A stretch of 64,000 nucleotides of DNA from Arsukibacterium sp. UBA3155 (lineage in GTDB: Bacteria > Pseudomonadota > Gammaproteobacteria > Enterobacterales > Alteromonadaceae), in contig DEYP01000028.1 in the NCBI GenBank assembly GCA_002364615.1, positions 61,328 through 125,327 on the forward strand, given 5' to 3'. Positions within the stretch are counted from its first letter, which is position 1. Each line of letters begins with the position of its first letter. The position numbers and the translations under genes were made by a program. This document shows, piece by piece, positions 47,678 through 57,680 of this stretch. The notes below the pieces were generated by a model. The model saw nothing but the letters and a program-made list of their open reading frames with translations. It was not told where the DNA came from and did not search any database.

Positions 47678-47703
47678 CAAAAAAGGCCCTCTCGGGCCTT
47701 TTA
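47678..47703 (-). terminator. Intrinsic terminator after hflC
   Basis: AAAAGGCCC and GGGCCTTTT form a nine-base-pair stem around GAGA (minus strand), followed by a T-run. It closes the long tsaE-to-hflC operon. Confidence 0.88.
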
Positions 47704-47722
47704 AATATAGCTATTGAACTCG

Positions 47723-48604
47723 TTAGTTTTGCACTTTATCCGACGTCATATATTTAAAGAAGTCGTTGTCAGGCTGCACTACCATAATATCTTGCTTGTC
47801 ATTAAAGCTCTTTTTATAGGCTTCGAGGCTGCGGACAAAAGAATAGAATTCAGCATTACGACTGTATACGTCTGCATAAATTTTTGCAGCCTGGGCATCG
47901 CCCTGACCACGCACAGAACGTGAATTACGCTCCGCATCTGCCAGCATAATCGTTACTCTGGCATCTACGTCAGCCCGGATAATATCCGATTCTTCCATAC
48001 CACGAGAACGGTGCTCTCTTGCTACGGCATCACGTTCAGCTCTCATTCTTGCAAAAATTGAACTACTGACTTCTGTCGGCAGGTTAATTTGTTTTACCCG
48101 CACGTCAATCACTTCAATTCCCAGCTCATTTGCTGCAGCTCCGGCTTGTGCCAACGCACTTTCCATTAATTGGGTCCGTTCGCCAGACACAATTTCCTGA
48201 ATAGTCCGGGTACCGAATTCTGTCCGTAAACCGTTATTAATATACTGTTTTAACAGCACTTCAGCCTGCGATGTAATACCGCCAGTTGACAGAAAATAGG
48301 CACCAAAATCTTTGATCCGCCATTTAACATAGCTGTCTACCAACAAATCTTTCTTCTCTGCCGTCACAAAGCGATCGGGTTGGTCATCTAAAGTCTGGAT
48401 CCTGGAGTCCAGTTTGCGTACCACTTCAATCATCGGCATTTTCAAGTGTAAACCTGGCTCGTACACCACTACCTGACCGGCGTCATCCCGCTGAATTTTA
48501 CCGAACTGAGTAACGATAGCACGCTTCCCCTCCGGCACCACAAACAGCGCGGAGATAACGATGATAGCCACCACAACAATAATAGCGATAATAAAATTCT
48601 TCAT
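47723..48604 (-). CDS. hflC: HflC, regulator of FtsH protease
   Basis: HflC forms with HflK a membrane cage around FtsH and limits its access to membrane substrates. The 293-residue protein has one N-terminal membrane helix (about 4-22) and an SPFH (band 7) domain that starts VPEGKRAIVTQFGKI, with the conserved LRTEFGTRTIQEIVSGER and IEVIDVRVKQINLP. It follows hflK after three bases and ends the operon. Confidence 0.95.
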   Translation of the reverse strand: MKNFIIAIIVVVAIIVISALFVVPEGKRAIVTQFGKIQRDDAGQVVVYEPGLHLKMPMIEVVRKLDSRIQTLDDQPDRFVTAEKKDLLVDSYVKWRIKDFGAYFLSTGGITSQAEVLLKQYINNGLRTEFGTRTIQEIVSGERTQLMESALAQAGAAANELGIEVIDVRVKQINLPTEVSSSIFARMRAERDAVAREHRSRGMEESDIIRADVDARVTIMLADAERNSRSVRGQGDAQAAKIYADVYSRNAEFYSFVRSLEAYKKSFNDKQDIMVVQPDNDFFKYMTSDKVQN

Positions 48605-48607
48605 AAC

Positions 48608-49747
48608 TTAACCTCTCCCGCTACGTGTCGAACTACTGCGCAAACTGTCCTGCTGCGGCGTGCTGTCATTGCTACGCGCTGGCATGGGTGGCGGATTAGC
48701 GGTGTTGCTAGTGCTGTTGTTGTTACCCGATTGATTCATCAGCTTATCAAGCGGTAAATACATTATATTGTTGCTGTTTTTAACATCAACCACCACCTTG
48801 GAGGTGTTGCTGTATACCGACTCCATGGTTTCCAGATACAAACGGTCGCGGGTCACTTTTGGCGCAGCCAGATACTCTGGTAACAGCTGTTCAAAGCGGG
48901 CAACTTCACCCTGCGCTTTTAACACAATTTGCTGTTTGTAAGCTTCCGCTTCCTGCATTACCCGGTTCACCTGTCCACGAGCACGAGGTTCAATTTCTCG
49001 TGCATAAGCCTGGGCTTCCTGCACATAACGCTCTTGGTCTTCCTGAGCTTTGATGGCATCATCGAATGCATCTCGAACTTCTTCTGGTGGCCGCGCGTCG
49101 CGGAAGTTCACATCAACCAGATTCAACCCCATGTTATAAGGGTCAATAATAGACTCCAGTTCCTGGCGGGTGTTTTGACGAACCACTTCCCGGCCCCGGG
49201 TCAGTACATCATCCATAATCGAATGACCAATCACGAACCTTAAGGCTGCATCGGTTGCTTCACCTAAACTACGATCAGCATCTACCACTGAAAATAAATA
49301 GTCACGTGCGTTGTAAATCCGGTACTGCACCTCGAAAGTGACCCGCACCAAATTTTGATCCTGGGTCAGCATAAAGCCGTCCGAGCGCAATGATTTCACT
49401 TCCTGAACGTTTACCGGCGTTACCGTATCAACAAAGGTTGGTTTCCAGTGAATGCCAGCACCCACTTCAGTATGGTACTGACCAAAACGCAGGATAACAC
49501 CGCGTTCTGCATCTTTAATGGTGTAAAAGCCGCTGATTGCCCAGACGACTGCAGCAATAACCAGGATCAGGATAAATGCCGCTGAGGCGCCATTTCCTGA
49601 AGATTTATTACCACCACCGAAAATACCGCCAAATTTTTTACCAAAATTGCGGAATACTTCATCTAAATCGGGTGGACCCTGGTCACGACCGCCCTGTTTC
49701 CAGGGGTCGTTGTTTTTACCATTGTTACCCGGCTCATTCCAAGCCAT
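48608..49747 (-). CDS. hflK: HflK, regulator of FtsH protease
   Basis: The 379-residue partner of HflC. An N-terminal Gly/Asn/Pro-rich region (MAWNEPGNNGKNNDPWKQGG) precedes one membrane helix (about 55-77) and an SPFH domain with ERGVILRFGQYH, VTFEVQYRIYNARDYLF and VVRQNTRQELESII. The C-terminus is Ser/Asn-rich and disordered. I chose the ATG at 49747, with GGAG six bases upstream, over one four codons earlier. hflX lies 41 bases upstream. Confidence 0.95.
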   Translation of the reverse strand: MAWNEPGNNGKNNDPWKQGGRDQGPPDLDEVFRNFGKKFGGIFGGGNKSSGNGASAAFILILVIAAVVWAISGFYTIKDAERGVILRFGQYHTEVGAGIHWKPTFVDTVTPVNVQEVKSLRSDGFMLTQDQNLVRVTFEVQYRIYNARDYLFSVVDADRSLGEATDAALRFVIGHSIMDDVLTRGREVVRQNTRQELESIIDPYNMGLNLVDVNFRDARPPEEVRDAFDDAIKAQEDQERYVQEAQAYAREIEPRARGQVNRVMQEAEAYKQQIVLKAQGEVARFEQLLPEYLAAPKVTRDRLYLETMESVYSNTSKVVVDVKNSNNIMYLPLDKLMNQSGNNNSTSNTANPPPMPARSNDSTPQQDSLRSSSTRSGRG

Positions 49748-49788
49748 GTTTAACTCCATCTCAAGTTTTAAAATTAACGGTTAATGTA

Positions 49789-51084
49789 TCAAATATCAGG
49801 CGCTGTGACGATATAGTTTTCCAGTTCACCATCGCTTTGCTTTACCATACGGGCCCATTGCGCCACAGACAACCGTATATCCAGCCAGCAAGTACCTTCG
49901 TCATCAAATTGCTCGGCACTAATGACCTGAAGTTCATGAAATTTTGCCCGCCAGGCCGGACAATCCGGTGGCAAAGCTAATCGTAACTGCACATGCTCAG
50001 TCGACAGCAAACTGGCAATGGCGTGTTGTAACAACTCCAGGCCCTCGCCGGTTAATGCCGACAGGTAAACGGCTCTGGGCAGTCCATCATCACCGTAGTC
50101 TATACGGGCAGACTGACCCATCTGGTCTACTTTATTAAAAACCTGCAACTGCACAACGTCATCAGCGTCAATATCGCTTAACACTTGTTGTACCGAAACC
50201 ATGTTTTCTTCTTTGCGAGGGTCGGCGCCATCAATCACATGTAATTGTAAATCGGCGTCACGGGTTTCCTGCAACGTTGATTTAAACGCCGCTACCAGAT
50301 TGTGTGGTAAATGGCGAATAAAACCGACCGTATCAGCCAGAACTATTGACCCGAAATTCTCAAGTTTAACCTGACGCAATGTCGGATCAAGGGTGGCAAA
50401 AAGTTGGTCGGCGGCGTAAACGCTGGCCTGAGTTAACCGGTTAAATAACGTCGACTTACCGGCATTGGTGTAGCCTACGATGGAGACCACCGGGGTCGCG
50501 CTGCGCTGGCGTGATTTACGGCCCTGTTCACGTTGCTGGCTAATTTTATCAAGACGTTGTAACAGTGCCTTGACCCGCTCACGCAACAAACGTCGATCCG
50601 TCTCCAGCCGGGTTTCACCCGGCCCCCGTAAACCGATACCCCCTTTTTGACGCTCGGCATTATCCCAACCGCGAACCAAACGGGATGCCAGATGCTGTAA
50701 CTGCGCTAACTCAACCTGTAATTTACCTTCATAGGTACGGGCACGTTGCGCAAATATATCCAAAATCAGCGTCGTGCGGTCGATTACTCTGGCTTGCAGT
50801 AAATGTTCAAGGTTACGGGTTTGGCTGGGGCTTAAAATATGATTAAAGATAACCACAGAGGCAGAAAACTGTTCAACAGCGGCTTTAATTTCTTCGGCTT
50901 TACCTGAACCGACGAATAATCTCGTGTCAGGCGCACGCCGGTTCGCAGTCATAGTGTGCATAGCAGTTACATTCGCAGAAGCCACCAACATGGTAAGCTC
51001 CTGCAAATCTTCATTGCTATGTTCTTGCGGAAAGTTTACATGAACCAGAATGGCTTGTTCTGCAAGCTCGGCTAAGTCAAACAA
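49789..51084 (-). CDS. hflX: Ribosome-associated GTPase HflX
   Basis: HflX is a GTPase that splits or rescues ribosomes under stress. The 431-residue protein has the N-terminal HflX domain (VGSGKAEEI, GWDNAERQKGGIGLRGPGET) and a G domain with GYTNAGKSTLFN (G1), DTVGFIRHLP (G3) and NKVD (G4). The start is probably the TTG at 51084, preceded by AGGAGC nine bases upstream; an unusual start for a chromosomal housekeeping gene. It follows hfq by 18 bases. Confidence 0.95.
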   Translation of the reverse strand: MFDLAELAEQAILVHVNFPQEHSNEDLQELTMLVASANVTAMHTMTANRRAPDTRLFVGSGKAEEIKAAVEQFSASVVIFNHILSPSQTRNLEHLLQARVIDRTTLILDIFAQRARTYEGKLQVELAQLQHLASRLVRGWDNAERQKGGIGLRGPGETRLETDRRLLRERVKALLQRLDKISQQREQGRKSRQRSATPVVSIVGYTNAGKSTLFNRLTQASVYAADQLFATLDPTLRQVKLENFGSIVLADTVGFIRHLPHNLVAAFKSTLQETRDADLQLHVIDGADPRKEENMVSVQQVLSDIDADDVVQLQVFNKVDQMGQSARIDYGDDGLPRAVYLSALTGEGLELLQHAIASLLSTEHVQLRLALPPDCPAWRAKFHELQVISAEQFDDEGTCWLDIRLSVAQWARMVKQSDGELENYIVTAPDI

Positions 51085-51102
51085 GCGCTATTGCTCCTGG
51101 TT

Positions 51103-51366
51103 TTATTCCACGTCCTCGCCTTCGCTGTCGCTTTGACCAGCTCCATGACTAACCATGGTGTTGACGGCGCGGGATGGCACAACGGTGGAAATAGCATGTT
51201 TATAAACCATTTGGCTTACTGTATTTTTCAGCAAAATGACGAATTGATCGAACGATTCAATTTGCCCTTGCAGCTTAATTCCATTCACCAGATAAATAGA
51301 GACCGGAATGCGCTCTCGTCTTAAGGTGTTTAAAAATGGATCTTGTAAAGATTGGCCCTTTGCCAT
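51103..51366 (-). CDS. hfq: RNA chaperone Hfq
   Basis: Hfq is the hexameric chaperone that pairs small RNAs with mRNAs. The 87-residue product has Sm1 ([26 protein letters not shown], seen in part, with Gln-8 and Phe-42 type residues) and Sm2 ([11 protein letters not shown]). The short acidic tail SDSEGEDVE is typical. It lies between miaA and hflX, its usual place. Confidence 0.98.
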   Translation of the reverse strand: MAKGQSLQDPFLNTLRRERIPVSIYLVNGIKLQGQIESFDQFVILLKNTVSQMVYKHAISTVVPSRAVNTMVSHGAGQSDSEGEDVE

Positions 51367-51456
51367 GTGCCGCTTTCCTTTTTTTATTAGTAACCTGTAT
51401 ATAGGTATTATTTTTTTTATTTCAAGTTGTTAAAGCTAACTTTTTTTCTGTCTTCT

Positions 51457-52383
51457 TTAGCTTAGCGAAGAAAGTACCGCTTGCAAGTTTTCTGCCGGTT
51501 CAGCTTCACTTTTCAACCAATTAACCTCTGGCCAACCCCTCAACCAGGTCAGCTGACGCTTGGCCAGCTGCCGGGTGGCAGCAATACCTTTTGCCACCAT
51601 CTCATCATAACTGAACTCACCATCCAGATATTGCCAGACCTGACGATAACCGACACATCGCATCGACGGTAAATCGGCATGTAGCTGCCCCTGACTCTTT
51701 AACAAAGCGACTTCCTGTTCGAAACCATTGTCCAGCATCAGTTGGAACCTGTCGGCAATACGCTGATGCAATAACGCGCGATCAGTCGGCGCAATGGCAA
51801 ATTGGTGTACTTTAAAGGGAAAAGGTTCCCCTTTTTGTGCAGTTAATTCTGTCATGGTGCTGCCGGTTAGCCGGTATACCTCTAGGGCACGGCTAATTCG
51901 TTGTGGATCATTTGGGTGAATACGCGCCGCAGCAACCGGGTCTAGCTGCTGTAACTGTTGGTGCAGCGCATGCCATCCCTCATTCGCAGCTTCTTGCTCT
52001 ATTTTTGCTCTCACCTGCGGATTAGCAGGTGGTAATGGTGAAATACCTTCAAGCAACGCTTTAAAATATAGCATGGTGCCACCGACTAATATTGGTATTT
52101 TCCCCCGCTGCTGGATCTCACTGATTAACCTTAGCGCATCGTCCCGAAAATCGGCCGCTGAATAACGTTGACATGGCTCCATAATATCCAGTAAATGATG
52201 CGGTGCCAGCAGCAACTCCTCTGCCGTCGGTTTGGCAGTGCCAATATTCATACCGCGATATATCAAGGCACTGTCAACACTGATTAGCTCTGCTGCCAGA
52301 TGTTGCAGCAACGCCATGGCTAATGCCGTTTTACCTGAGGCGGTCGGCCCCATAATAAAAATAACCGGGGTGGGGTTTCTCAT
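51457..52383 (-). CDS. miaA: tRNA dimethylallyltransferase MiaA
   Basis: MiaA adds a dimethylallyl group to A37 of tRNAs that read UNN codons. The 308-residue protein has the phosphate loop [12 protein letters not shown] (about 12-23), [31 protein letters not shown] and [15 protein letters not shown], in the family order. The ATG overlaps the mutL end by four bases (ATGA). Confidence 0.97.
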   Translation of the reverse strand: MRNPTPVIFIMGPTASGKTALAMALLQHLAAELISVDSALIYRGMNIGTAKPTAEELLLAPHHLLDIMEPCQRYSAADFRDDALRLISEIQQRGKIPILVGGTMLYFKALLEGISPLPPANPQVRAKIEQEAANEGWHALHQQLQQLDPVAAARIHPNDPQRISRALEVYRLTGSTMTELTAQKGEPFPFKVHQFAIAPTDRALLHQRIADRFQLMLDNGFEQEVALLKSQGQLHADLPSMRCVGYRQVWQYLDGEFSYDEMVAKGIAATRQLAKRQLTWLRGWPEVNWLKSEAEPAENLQAVLSSLS

Positions 52384-54116
52384 GACTGCCCTTGCTGAAT
52401 TAACGCCTGAATACTGCTACTCAAGTCTAACGGCACCGCCAGCCAATTATCGCTATCCGTTAACGTGGTGGCAAAATAGTCTAGCAGCACAGCCTCGGTC
52501 AGCCAATAAGATGAAAGTAGCATAGACAATATTTCCCGGCTGCTTTTCACCGGATTTGCTGGCTGTAATACTGGTAATAATGTCAAAAACCACTGGCTGA
52601 TTGAGGTTGAGCGTAGCCAGGGTGCAACGGCTCTGACAATGGCTGTACTTTCCTGTATCAGGATATTAAACCCAAGTTGCTGCAATAAACTGGCGGCGGA
52701 AAGTAACTGCTGTTTTTCAGTATCGGTGATGGGTAGCCGCAGTGGCAGCAACAACGGTGCCTGCGTGGGGTCATTAAGCCAATGAGCAGCCAGGCTGGCG
52801 GCTAAATCCAGTAACACCAGACCATCGGGCCCCTGAGCAATGGCACAGCCCTGCCCTGCAGGCAGCATAAGTAGCCGGGTTTTTATCTTCACAGCGGCAT
52901 CAGCATTCACGGTTGCATGTTGGCCTTGCAAATACTGTAATTGCTGTCTGGTCTGGCTCTGGCTTACCATTTCAGATCTTGCAGCCCTGCCAGCTGCAGA
53001 TGGCATTGCATCCGGAACCATTTCCCATTGTCTGGCGGCAGAGCCCCCTGACACCGCTGACACTTGATAAGCCGCTGCCGTATTGGCGACCTGTTGTGGC
53101 GCTAATGGCTGCGTCTCTGTTAACTGGCTTAGCGCATCAGTCAGTGCGCTGACCACAAAATCGTGCACCAGGCGAGCCTGATGAAAACGTACTTCATGTT
53201 TGGCCGGGTGAACATTCACATCAACCTCAGAGGGGGCAATCTCCAGGTACAACACAAATCCAGGTTGCTGCTCTGGTGTTAAACGCTCACCATAAGCCTG
53301 GCGGATAGCATGGTTTAACAACTTATCACGCATCATGCGGCCATTAACGTAACTATACTGGCAGCTGGTCTGGTTTTGGCACGCCTGTGGCGCCAGGATC
53401 CAACCACTGAGTTTGATCGCGCCGCAGTTGTTTTCTATATAAGCGGCTTGTTCAGCAAACACTTTGCCACAGAGCATTGCCACTCGTTTTTGCCGGGTCT
53501 GAGCAGTGTTGGCGTGCGGCAGACGCCGGACATGCTGGCCATTGTGGGTTAATTGCCAGCTTACATCGAACCGGCTGAGCGCCAGCCGCTTTACCAGCTC
53601 ATCAATATGAGAAAACTCAGTTTTATCCGTACGTAAAAACTTGCGCCTAGCCGGCGTATTGAAAAACAGATCGACCACTTCAATGCTGGTACCATCAGGG
53701 TGTGCCGCCGGTTTTACTGTGACCGCCATGTCACGGCCTTCAGCCTGAGCTTGCCATGCCGCCGTTTGCCCGGCGGGTTTAGAGGTGAGTGTCAGGCGCG
53801 AGACTGAGCTGATACTGGCTAATGCTTCGCCGCGAAACCCCAGACTAGTTATTTGTGCTAAATCATCCAAATCACTGATTTTACTGGTAGCATGACGGCT
53901 TAACGCCAGTACCAGCTCGTGTTCTGCAATACCAGAGCCATTGTCACGGATGCGGATAAGCTTACTGCCACCCTTGTCGATATCAATCTCAATCTGGCTG
54001 GCGCCAGCATCAAGGCTGTTCTCCACCAGCTCTTTAACTACCGATGCGGGCCTTTCTACCACTTCACCTGCAGCTATCTGGTTCGCCAGTTGCGGCGCGA
54101 GAATTTTAATGGTCAT
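52380..54116 (-). CDS. mutL: DNA mismatch repair protein MutL
   Basis: MutL links mismatch recognition by MutS to strand cleavage by MutH or other nucleases. The 578-residue protein has the GHKL ATPase motifs [22 protein letters not shown] and [13 protein letters not shown], then [13 protein letters not shown] and [11 protein letters not shown]. The C-terminal dimerisation domain is present after a Gln-rich linker (about 340-400). No DQHA..E..E endonuclease motif is seen, consistent with a MutH-type system. Confidence 0.96.
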   Translation of the reverse strand: MTIKILAPQLANQIAAGEVVERPASVVKELVENSLDAGASQIEIDIDKGGSKLIRIRDNGSGIAEHELVLALSRHATSKISDLDDLAQITSLGFRGEALASISSVSRLTLTSKPAGQTAAWQAQAEGRDMAVTVKPAAHPDGTSIEVVDLFFNTPARRKFLRTDKTEFSHIDELVKRLALSRFDVSWQLTHNGQHVRRLPHANTAQTRQKRVAMLCGKVFAEQAAYIENNCGAIKLSGWILAPQACQNQTSCQYSYVNGRMMRDKLLNHAIRQAYGERLTPEQQPGFVLYLEIAPSEVDVNVHPAKHEVRFHQARLVHDFVVSALTDALSQLTETQPLAPQQVANTAAAYQVSAVSGGSAARQWEMVPDAMPSAAGRAARSEMVSQSQTRQQLQYLQGQHATVNADAAVKIKTRLLMLPAGQGCAIAQGPDGLVLLDLAASLAAHWLNDPTQAPLLLPLRLPITDTEKQQLLSAASLLQQLGFNILIQESTAIVRAVAPWLRSTSISQWFLTLLPVLQPANPVKSSREILSMLLSSYWLTEAVLLDYFATTLTDSDNWLAVPLDLSSSIQALIQQGQS

Positions 54117-54118
54117 GT

Positions 54119-55426
54119 TCAGGGGATCCGCAATACCTGACCAATCCGGATACTGTCGTTCGCCAACCGGTTGTGGTTGCGTAGTGCATCAACAGAGACA
54201 TCATACCGCTGCGCCAGCAACGATAAAGACTCACCCGCCTGCACCTTGTGCTCGCGACTGCGTTGCTGAGCAAACAAAGAGTCCGCTGGCGGCGCCAGCT
54301 CAAAATGACGTTTCAGCGCCCGATGCAATGATTGCGCTAACCGGGTCTGATGACTGGCCGAGCGCAGTTGCTTTTCCTCTTTGGGGTTGGAAATAAAACC
54401 GACCTCTACCAGAATGGACGGAATATCCGGCGACTTTAAAACACCTAAACTGGCCGCCTGCGGTTTCGCCTGATGTAATGAGGTCATCTTACCCAGTTCG
54501 GCTAACACCTGATTCGCTGCCTGGTAAGCGGTCACCATCGAGTGATTCATCGACAAATCCAGTACCGTTTGCGCCAGATAACGCTCGTTGGCTGAATCGC
54601 GGATGATCTCTGCCACACCGCCCAGTAATTCAGAGTGGCGTTCGGTTTGCTCAAGCATCCGGCCCACTTCTGTAGTCGCCCGGCGTAATGACAACACCCA
54701 TACGGAGGCGCCTTTAGGCTGTGGCGACGTAAAGGCGTCTGCATGAATAGAGACAAGCAAATCGGCCTGTTGACCGCGAGCCACTTCAGTGCGTCGGTTA
54801 ACATGAATAAAGTAATCACCGGTACGAACCATCACTGCGCGCATGCCCGGTTCTTTGTTGATCAGTTCCGCCAGAATATTAGCAATCGGTAAGGTCAGGT
54901 TTTTCTCATAAGTGCCGCTTGGGCCAATAGAGCCGGGGTCCTCTCCGCCATGCCCGGCATCAATAGCGATAATGATATCCCGGGCCGCACGAATGCTGAC
55001 TGGTGGCCGGGCTTCTTTCCGCTGGCTATCCGGTAAATCTATCACCAGCCGGTGACCATAAGGTGCTGTAGGCGTAAGGGCAAATACAGTCGGTGTCACC
55101 TTACTGGCTAAGTCCAGCACAATTCGCATACTGTTATCGTCGCCACTGCTGCGAATGGCTTTGATCAGTTGGGAGTCGCCATCAAGCTGCGGCAAGGCGT
55201 TGCCACCGCCAATATTGCTTAAATCGATGACCAGGCGGTCTGGGTTCTCCAGGCTGAAACTTTTGTATTGTGGGGCGGCCTGCAAATCAAAAACCACCCT
55301 GGTATTATCAGGGGATGGCCAAATCCGGATGCTCTGCACCTGGTTACTTGCATTACTACACACAGAAAAAAACCATAATATGGCTAACCCGGCGCAGCTA
55401 AGAAATTTATTATTATTTTTCATCAT
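54119..55426 (-). CDS. amiB: N-acetylmuramoyl-L-alanine amidase AmiB type
   Basis: A periplasmic amidase that separates daughter cells by cutting the stem peptide from MurNAc. The 435-residue protein has a signal peptide (about 1-26), an AMIN domain (about 30-125), an Amidase_3 domain with [11 protein letters not shown] (zinc His), [23 protein letters not shown], and [14 protein letters not shown] (catalytic Glu), and a C-terminal LysM motif ([16 protein letters not shown]). AmiB of this type normally needs EnvC/NlpD activation. The 5' end overlaps tsaE by 14 bases. Confidence 0.93.
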   Translation of the reverse strand: MMKNNNKFLSCAGLAILWFFSVCSNASNQVQSIRIWPSPDNTRVVFDLQAAPQYKSFSLENPDRLVIDLSNIGGGNALPQLDGDSQLIKAIRSSGDDNSMRIVLDLASKVTPTVFALTPTAPYGHRLVIDLPDSQRKEARPPVSIRAARDIIIAIDAGHGGEDPGSIGPSGTYEKNLTLPIANILAELINKEPGMRAVMVRTGDYFIHVNRRTEVARGQQADLLVSIHADAFTSPQPKGASVWVLSLRRATTEVGRMLEQTERHSELLGGVAEIIRDSANERYLAQTVLDLSMNHSMVTAYQAANQVLAELGKMTSLHQAKPQAASLGVLKSPDIPSILVEVGFISNPKEEKQLRSASHQTRLAQSLHRALKRHFELAPPADSLFAQQRSREHKVQAGESLSLLAQRYDVSVDALRNHNRLANDSIRIGQVLRIP

Positions 55427-55922
55427 CTCTTATTGCATCTATTATAGCGCGGCCAGCGGCGGTGCCAGCACGTATCTCTATCTGGCGTTGCGAGTCCAGA
55501 TAACGTAAGTGTATGTTCAGATCAGGCTCAGGTAAATATCCCTGTCCCTGCTCTGGCCATTCCAGTATACACAAACTCTGATTATTGAAATAATCCCGGA
55601 TACCCATAAACTCCAGCTCCTCCGGATCGGCCAGCCGGTATAAATCAAAATGATACACGGTTAGCCCGGATAACTGGTACGGTTCAACCAGAGTGTAAGT
55701 AGGGCTTTTTACATTACCCTGATGACCCAGCGCCTGCAACAAACCACGGCTGAAGGTTGTTTTACCTGCTCCGAGGCTACCCCGTAAAAAAATAACCTGC
55801 CCGCCCTGCACGTACGTCGCCAGTCGGGATGCCAGGTTTAACGTGGCAGTCTCATCCGCCAGTACTTTTAACCATTCCGAAGTTTGTGCGTCAGCGCTTT
55901 TAATTAAATTTTCAGTAGCCAC
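55413..55922 (-). CDS. tsaE: tRNA threonylcarbamoyladenosine biosynthesis protein TsaE
   Basis: TsaE is the ATPase of the TsaBDE complex that makes t6A37 in tRNA. The 169-residue protein has the Walker loop [16 protein letters not shown] (about 48-63), [10 protein letters not shown] and the HFDLYRL segment. The start is GTG at 55922 with AAAGG upstream. It is the first gene of the amiB-mutL-miaA-hfq operon. In E. coli nnr (yjeF) precedes it; here it is missing and queG lies divergently. Confidence 0.93.
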   Translation of the reverse strand: MATENLIKSADAQTSEWLKVLADETATLNLASRLATYVQGGQVIFLRGSLGAGKTTFSRGLLQALGHQGNVKSPTYTLVEPYQLSGLTVYHFDLYRLADPEELEFMGIRDYFNNQSLCILEWPEQGQGYLPEPDLNIHLRYLDSQRQIEIRAGTAAGRAIIDAIRDDEK

Positions 55923-56148
55923 GTTACCTTTATCTCAGTTGATTTTTGCTCAGCTTGCGCAGTTATACCGCTATGTTAACAAACTAACACAAAGCGCGGC
56001 CAGCAAAACTGCGCTTGTATCGGTGCTTGTATCTATAGTGTGACCTGAACTCTCTGACCAGAAAATGAATGAGCGGTTCCCGAGCACTGAAGCGCCATGG
56101 TAAAGTGCTGTCGATTTTAAATCAGATACTGTCCGGGGAACCACATCA

Positions 56149-57282
56149 ATGGCTATCGACTACCCGCAGCTTGCCAGGCGGATAAAGCAATGGGCACTGG
56201 AGCTGGGGTTTCAGCAACTGGGCATCACCGCAACGGACTTATCCGCAGAAGAACCCAGGTTGCAAGCGTGGTTAAATAACGATTACCACGGCGATATGCA
56301 CTATATGGCAGAACATGGTTTAATGCGTGCCCGCCCCACAGAGCTATTGCCAGGCACCTTAAGAGTGCTTAGTGTCAGAATGGACTATCTGCCGGAAAAA
56401 GCTGGCTTTGCCACTAACCTGGCCGATCCCGCCAAAGCGTACATCAGTCGCTATGCGCTGGGGCGCGATTACCATAAATTGGTGCGAAACCGCTTAAAGC
56501 AGCTTGCTGTTAAAATCAGCACAGAAATACCAGAACTGAATTTCCGTCCTTTTGTTGACTCCGCACCAGTGCTGGAGCGCCCGCTGGCGCAGCGCGCAGG
56601 TTTGGGTTGGATTGGCAAGCACAGCTTGTTGCTAAACCATGATGGCGGTTCCTGGTTCTTTCTGGGTGAACTGTTAGTGGATATTCCGTTACCGGTAGAT
56701 GAGCCTCACCAGGGCGACTGCGGCAGCTGCGTCGCCTGCATCACCAGTTGTCCGACCGGCGCCATAGTGGCGCCCTATGTGGTCGATGGTCGTCGTTGTA
56801 TTTCCTATCTTACCATTGAGCTGAAAACTGCCATTCCCGAGGCGCTGCGCCCGCTAATGGGCAACCGAATTTATGGCTGCGACGATTGTCAGCTGGTCTG
56901 CCCACAAAACCGTGAGGCGCCACTAAGCATAGAGAGTGATTTTCAGCGCAGGGTGCAATGGCAGGATCAGGACTTGCTACAACTATTTGCCTGGGACGAA
57001 GCGACCTTTTTACGCCAAACCGAAGGCAGCGCTATCCGACGTATTGGTTATGAACGCTGGCAACGTAATATTGCAGTCGCTTTAGGCAACGCACCCTATC
57101 AGCTGGAAATCATCACTGCCCTTCAGCAAGCCAGAGCGCACAGTTCTGAATTAGTCACTGAACACATAGACTGGGCACTGGCCCAACAAAAACGTAAAAG
57201 CTGGCAGGCAGATAATTTACTACCTCGACCAACCGAAAGACTGATAAGAATTATTCAGAAGGGTTTGCCGCGGGATGCGTGA
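56149..57282 (+). CDS. queG: Epoxyqueuosine reductase
   Basis: QueG reduces epoxyqueuosine to queuosine in tRNA, using cobalamin and two 4Fe-4S clusters. The 377-residue protein has the N-terminal DUF1730 domain (AEHGLMRARPTELLPG, DYLP), then CGSCVACITSCPTGAI and YGCDDCQLVCPQN, the cysteine pattern of both clusters. It is a single gene on the plus strand, opposite the tsaE operon. Its 3' end overlaps an opposing DUF1289 gene by 32 bases. Confidence 0.96.
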   Translation: MAIDYPQLARRIKQWALELGFQQLGITATDLSAEEPRLQAWLNNDYHGDMHYMAEHGLMRARPTELLPGTLRVLSVRMDYLPEKAGFATNLADPAKAYISRYALGRDYHKLVRNRLKQLAVKISTEIPELNFRPFVDSAPVLERPLAQRAGLGWIGKHSLLLNHDGGSWFFLGELLVDIPLPVDEPHQGDCGSCVACITSCPTGAIVAPYVVDGRRCISYLTIELKTAIPEALRPLMGNRIYGCDDCQLVCPQNREAPLSIESDFQRRVQWQDQDLLQLFAWDEATFLRQTEGSAIRRIGYERWQRNIAVALGNAPYQLEIITALQQARAHSSELVTEHIDWALAQQKRKSWQADNLLPRPTERLIRIIQKGLPRDA

Positions 57283-57451
57283 AGCGAGCCTGTTTTATTG
57301 CTAGACGCTGATGCGCCAGCAGGACAATCTGTTGCTTTCGTTGCTCTGAAGCCTGATGCCACTCCAGTATCTCGGCAAGCAGCCGGCCGCAGCCTAAACA
57401 GCGCTCATACTGATCCAGACAACAATTTCGAACACAAGGCGATTCGACCAT
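57251..57451 (-). CDS. DUF1289 protein, 66 residues
   Basis: The product begins MVESPCVRNCCLDQYERCLGCGRLLAEILEW-type sequence: the C-x3-C-x7-C-x2-C pattern (C6, C10 or C11, C18, C21) marks DUF1289, a small probable metal- or Fe-S-binding protein. The rest is helical and ends ARFTHPAANPSE. Its 3' end overlaps queG antisense by 32 bases. Function unknown; the cysteine pattern is directly visible. Confidence 0.8.
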   Translation of the reverse strand: MVESPCVRNCCLDQYERCLGCGRLLAEILEWHQASEQRKQQIVLLAHQRLAIKQARFTHPAANPSE

Positions 57452-57501
57452 ATCTGCTCATTTCGACAATTTAAGTTGAGTGTAGCAAATAATTAAAAAA
57501 C

Positions 57502-57527
57502 AAAAAGCCGCTAAAAAGCGGCTTTTT
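57502..57527 (-). terminator. Intrinsic terminator after tRNA-Gly
   Basis: AAAAAGCCGC and GCGGCTTTTT pair around TAAAAA. It lies 11 bases from the end of the tRNA gene, and its symmetry would let it act in both directions, also for readthrough from queG. Confidence 0.85.
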
Positions 57528-57538
57528 GTTCGAATTTT

Positions 57539-57614
57539 TGGAGCGAGTAACGAGGTTCGAACTCGTGACCTCGACCTTGGCAAGGTCGCGCTCTACCAGC
57601 TGAGCTATACTCGC
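57539..57614 (-). tRNA. glyV: tRNA-Gly (GCC anticodon)
   Basis: The minus-strand sequence starts GCGAGTATAGCTCAGC and closes with an acceptor stem GCGAGTA/TACTCGC, discriminator T and encoded CCA. The anticodon loop CTTGCCAAG has anticodon GCC, and the T-arm has GTTCGAAC. It is 76 bases long with all arms complete. E. coli has its glyVXY GCC tRNA genes beside orn in the same neighbourhood; here there is a single copy. Confidence 0.97.
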
Positions 57615-57647
57615 ATCGGTCAACGCTGATGCGTTGTGATGGCGCGC

Positions 57648-57675
57648 ATTTTACAAAATCAGCAGGCTTATGCAA
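57648..57675 (-). promoter_or_regulatory. Candidate promoter of tRNA-Gly
   Basis: Minus strand TTGCAT (57670-57675) and TAAAAT (57648-57653) are 16 bases apart, followed by GCGCGCC. A GC-rich discriminator is what ppGpp/DksA-controlled stable-RNA promoters have. Transcription would begin about 25 bases before the tRNA. Confidence 0.55.
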
Positions 57676-57680
57676 GTACT

